Shown: positions 61,806 to 64,000 of the stretch, piece by piece | How the letters are laid out: each line of letters begins with the position of its first letter | How positions within the stretch are numbered: position 1 is the stretch's first letter | From: Bacillus suaedaesalsae | GTDB lineage: Bacteria > Bacillota > Bacilli > Bacillales > SA4 | Reading direction: 5' to 3' | Length of the DNA: 64,000 nucleotides | NCBI RefSeq assembly: GCF_016890225.1 | Contig: NZ_JAFELM010000043.1 | Location: forward strand, 1-64,000 | Translations under genes and position numbers: made by a program | The notes under the pieces: model-generated | Databases searched by the model: none | What the model was told of the DNA's origin: nothing | Seen by the model: only the letters and a program-made list of their open reading frames with translations

Positions 61806-62927
61806 ATGAATATAAAAACGATTGAACCAACACCTAGTCCAAATACGATGAAAGTATTATTAGATCAAGAATTAAAAAGTAACGAGCGTAATAATTATAC
61901 AAAGGATACTATTGACCAAGCGCCAAAGCTTATTAAACACATATTAGAAATTCCTGGTGTGAAGGGTGTTTATCATGTTGCTGACTTTTTAGCATTAGAG
62001 CGAAACGCAAGGTATGATTGGAAGGATATTTTATTAAAGGTTCGTGAAGTATTTGGTGAGGAAAACTCATCAACAAGTTCAGATAATAGTACATTAACTG
62101 ATACGTTTGGTGAAGTAAAGGTGTTCGTCCAATTCTTCAAAGGCATTCCAATGCAATTGAAAATTACGGACGGACAAGCTGAAAAGCGTGTTGGCTTACA
62201 TGAAAGATTTATGAAAGCTGCAATGTCCACTGAGACGGCTTCTTCAAATCTCGTAATGGAGAGACAGTGGAAAGAACAAGGTGTCCGATATGGTACTCTA
62301 GAGGAAATTGGACAGGAAGTTGCTGATGAAATATCAGCTGCTTATCCAGACGATCGTCTAGACAGACTAGTATCCCAAGCTCTTTCTAAAATAGAACAAG
62401 CAACTTCGCGTCAAAGTTATAAAGTCACAGTAGACATGTTAGATGATGCAGATTGGACAAAGCGTTATGCACATTTAGAGCAAATGAATCCAACTGAGGA
62501 TGATATACCTGTTCTTGAAAAGGCACTACACGATGAAAAGCCTTCTATTCGAAGATTAGCAACCGTATATTTAGGGATGATCGAAAGTGAAGATGTGTTG
62601 TCACATTTATTTAAGGCGCTACAAGATCCTTCTGTGACAGTTAGGCGTACAGCAGGAGATTGCTTATCTGATATAGGGAATGAAAAAGCAATTGCGCCTA
62701 TGATTAAAGCATTAAAGGATAAAAACAAATTAGTTCGATGGCGTGCGGCCATGTTCCTATACGAGGTTGGTGATGAATCAGCGTTGTTAGCATTAAGGGA
62801 AGCGGAAAATGATCCGGAATTTGAAGTAAGTATGCAAATTAAGCTAGCGATTGAACGAATTGCAGGTGGAGAAGAGGCTAAAGGCTCTGTTTGGAAGCAA
62901 ATGACAGAAAGTAGAAAATCAGAGTAA
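61806..62927 (+). CDS. ypgR: YpgR: Nfu-N-like domain plus HEAT repeats
   Basis: 373 residues. The N-terminal part (MNIKTIEPTPSPNTMKVLLD ... GVKGVYHVADFLALER) resembles the Nfu/scaffold N domain. The C-terminal half has HEAT-like repeats (LEKALHDEKPSIRRLATVYL, LFKALQDPSVTVRRTAGDCL, MIKALKDKNKLVRWRAAMFL, REAENDPEFEVSMQIKLAIE). Matches B. subtilis YpgR. Function unknown; linkage to the bacilliredoxin gene hints at thiol or Fe-S stress. GAGGGGG precedes ATG 61806. Confidence 0.88.
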   Translation: MNIKTIEPTPSPNTMKVLLDQELKSNERNNYTKDTIDQAPKLIKHILEIPGVKGVYHVADFLALERNARYDWKDILLKVREVFGEENSSTSSDNSTLTDTFGEVKVFVQFFKGIPMQLKITDGQAEKRVGLHERFMKAAMSTETASSNLVMERQWKEQGVRYGTLEEIGQEVADEISAAYPDDRLDRLVSQALSKIEQATSRQSYKVTVDMLDDADWTKRYAHLEQMNPTEDDIPVLEKALHDEKPSIRRLATVYLGMIESEDVLSHLFKALQDPSVTVRRTAGDCLSDIGNEKAIAPMIKALKDKNKLVRWRAAMFLYEVGDESALLALREAENDPEFEVSMQIKLAIERIAGGEEAKGSVWKQMTESRKSE

Positions 62928-62995
62928 GTAGTTGCCACTAGTTCAACCTATATAGTATCATTTTACCTAGAGGTAGAGAATGGAGTGAATATCTT

Positions 62996-63433
62996 ATGTC
63001 AATGGCATATGAAGAATATATGAAACAAGTTGTAAAACCGATGAGAGATGAATTAGTCCACGCAGGTTTTCAAGAGTTAACAACACCTGAAGACGTTGAT
63101 AACTTCCTTAGCCATGTAACAGGTACAACTCTTGTTGTGGTAAACTCTGTATGTGGATGTGCGGCAGGCTTAGCTAGACCAGCGGCAACTCAGGCAGTTT
63201 TGCGTTCAGAAAAGAAGCCCAATCACTTAGTCACTGTTTTTGCTGGTCAAGATAAAGAAGCGACTGCACAAATGAGAGGTTATTTTGATGGGTATGAACC
63301 ATCTTCACCTTCTATGGCATTATTAAAGGGAAAGGAAGTTGTACACTTCATTCCAAGACATGAAATCGAAAGTCATGCAATGGAAGATATTATGAACAAT
63401 CTTTTACATGCTTTTGAACAACACTGTGAATAA
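62996..63433 (+). CDS. brxA: Bacilliredoxin BrxA (YphP)
   Basis: 145 residues. The CGC motif (Cys53-Gly-Cys55) in VVNSVCGCAAGLARPA is the bacilliredoxin signature. It removes bacillithiol from mixed disulfides on proteins after oxidative stress. Next to ypgR and ypiP, which favours YphP/BrxA over YqiW/BrxB. An AATGGAGTG site lies upstream of the ATG. A terminator follows. Confidence 0.92.
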   Translation: MSMAYEEYMKQVVKPMRDELVHAGFQELTTPEDVDNFLSHVTGTTLVVVNSVCGCAAGLARPAATQAVLRSEKKPNHLVTVFAGQDKEATAQMRGYFDGYEPSSPSMALLKGKEVVHFIPRHEIESHAMEDIMNNLLHAFEQHCE

Positions 63434-63441
63434 GAAATTCA

Positions 63442-63467
63442 AGGGTGCCGCTTAGGCACTCTTTTTA
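63442..63467 (+). terminator. brxA terminator
   Basis: AGGGTGCC-GCTTA-GGCACTCTTTTT. Confidence 0.82.
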
Positions 63468-63480
63468 ATGGGTGATAAAT

Positions 63481-64000
63481 ATGATTGTAACAACCTCATC
63501 AAGAGCAAATGCTGTCATTTTGCAAAAAGCTAGGGAAATTGCAAGTGAAGTGGGTGGGCAATTTCAAATAAGAGGAAGAGATTCAATTAAAGATATACAA
63601 ACTGAATTTAATAGTGAAGTTTTAGTTGTTGGAAAGACACGTACTGAATTATTTCTTCCTGGAAATGAAGAACCTATTTTCTTTCATCCGAATTCTGCGA
63701 TGTTTCGTATTAAAAGGTTGATTTCGGGGGGACATGATCCTTTAGTAAACGCATGTGGATTAACAGAGGGAATGACGTTTCTTGATTGCTCTCTTGGACT
63801 AGCTTCTGATGCAATTGTGGCAAGCTATGCAATCGGTTCGAGTGGAGTAATAAAAGGTATTGAAGGAAATAAAACGACAGCTTATTTAGTTCGAGCTGGT
63901 TTGAAAACATGGGATTCAGGAATTACTAAGATGAACACAGCAATGAGAAAGATTGACGTAATATGGGAAAACTCAAATGAATATTTGAAAACGTCTGGAG
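63481..64000 (+). CDS. ypiP: YpiP-like SAM-dependent methyltransferase, 3' end off window
   Basis: Open from ATG 63481 to the window edge (173 codons). It begins MIVTTSSRANAVILQKAREI, and has the SAM-site-like TFLDCSLGLASDAIVASYAI followed by KGIEGNKTTAYLVRAGL, as in Bacillus YpiP. Substrate unknown. It follows brxA by 47 bp beyond a terminator, so may have its own promoter. Confidence 0.82.
   Translation, partial: MIVTTSSRANAVILQKAREIASEVGGQFQIRGRDSIKDIQTEFNSEVLVVGKTRTELFLPGNEEPIFFHPNSAMFRIKRLISGGHDPLVNACGLTEGMTFLDCSLGLASDAIVASYAIGSSGVIKGIEGNKTTAYLVRAGLKTWDSGITKMNTAMRKIDVIWENSNEYLKTSG

Overview
The window looks like a chromosomal segment of a spore-forming, AT-rich member of the Bacillaceae. 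It carries spore genes (cotD, sspL), a Bacillus-type (class B) RNase P RNA, and a long run of genes in the same neighbourhood as the yp- region of Bacillus subtilis: mrfA-mrfB, cotD, ypsA, gpsB, rnpB, rlmL/ypsC, ypvA, ypwA, bcsA-ypbQ, dynA, ypbS, ypcP, sspL, ypdQ, ypeP-ypeQ, ypgQ, ypgR, brxA/yphP, ypiP. No prophage, tRNA, rRNA or CRISPR array was seen.

Layout. 1-1595: the right part of an IS3/IS150-type insertion sequence with intact orfB and broken orfA. 1616-6000: small genes, a frameshifted membrane-protein gene, a stand-alone GTP cyclohydrolase II and a HAD nucleotidase. 6127-6236: a MITE-like element. 6517-10072: MrfA/MrfB DNA repair pair. 10267-14051: cotD, ypsA, a structured-looking leader, gpsB, rnpB, rlmL. 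14202-17700: DinG-type helicase and M32 carboxypeptidase. 18074-24561: LysM protein, carbonic anhydrase, SDR, phosphodiesterase-like protein, double P-loop ATPase, GNAT. 24760-31527: type III polyketide synthase with its methyltransferase, bacterial dynamin, ypbS, rhodanese. 31639-38328: ypcP, sspL, two RNase H-like proteins and small genes. 38424-41711: ykoN-ykoP-ykoQ-like cluster. 41939-47633: GNAT, methyltransferase, formate-THF ligase, DEAD-box helicase, glutathione peroxidase. 47836-51859: a 20-aa leader ORF, a 1032-aa acetyltransferase/beta-sandwich fusion and an amidohydrolase. 51971-53449: a murE paralogue. 53906-55541: an HTH-TPR regulator with a repeat-containing secreted peptide precursor. 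55650-64000: degV, ypgQ, yfmR, mobA, NlpC/P60 endopeptidase, ypgR, brxA, ypiP.

The most interesting locus is 53906-55541. An NprR-like (RRNPP-type) regulator is followed 19 bp later by a 118-aa protein with a signal-peptide-like N-terminus and six copies of the heptapeptide HESHPDP, five of them on an exact 14-residue period. The DNA copies differ at synonymous positions while the peptide stays fixed. I infer a quorum-sensing pair in which one precursor could release several identical pheromones, unlike the usual one-peptide-per-precursor arrangement. A second unusual locus is the acetyltransferase/beta-sandwich fusion with its overlapping amidohydrolase.

Intergenic DNA holds several dispersed repeat families: a MITE-like element with about 25-bp inverted ends, a roughly 150-165 bp element in two copies, a roughly 125 bp element in two clear copies plus a fragment, a GC-rich Bacillaceae repeat, and a perfect 24-bp hairpin. 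Start codons were chosen from ribosome-binding-site spacing and family length, and often differ from the longest open frame.
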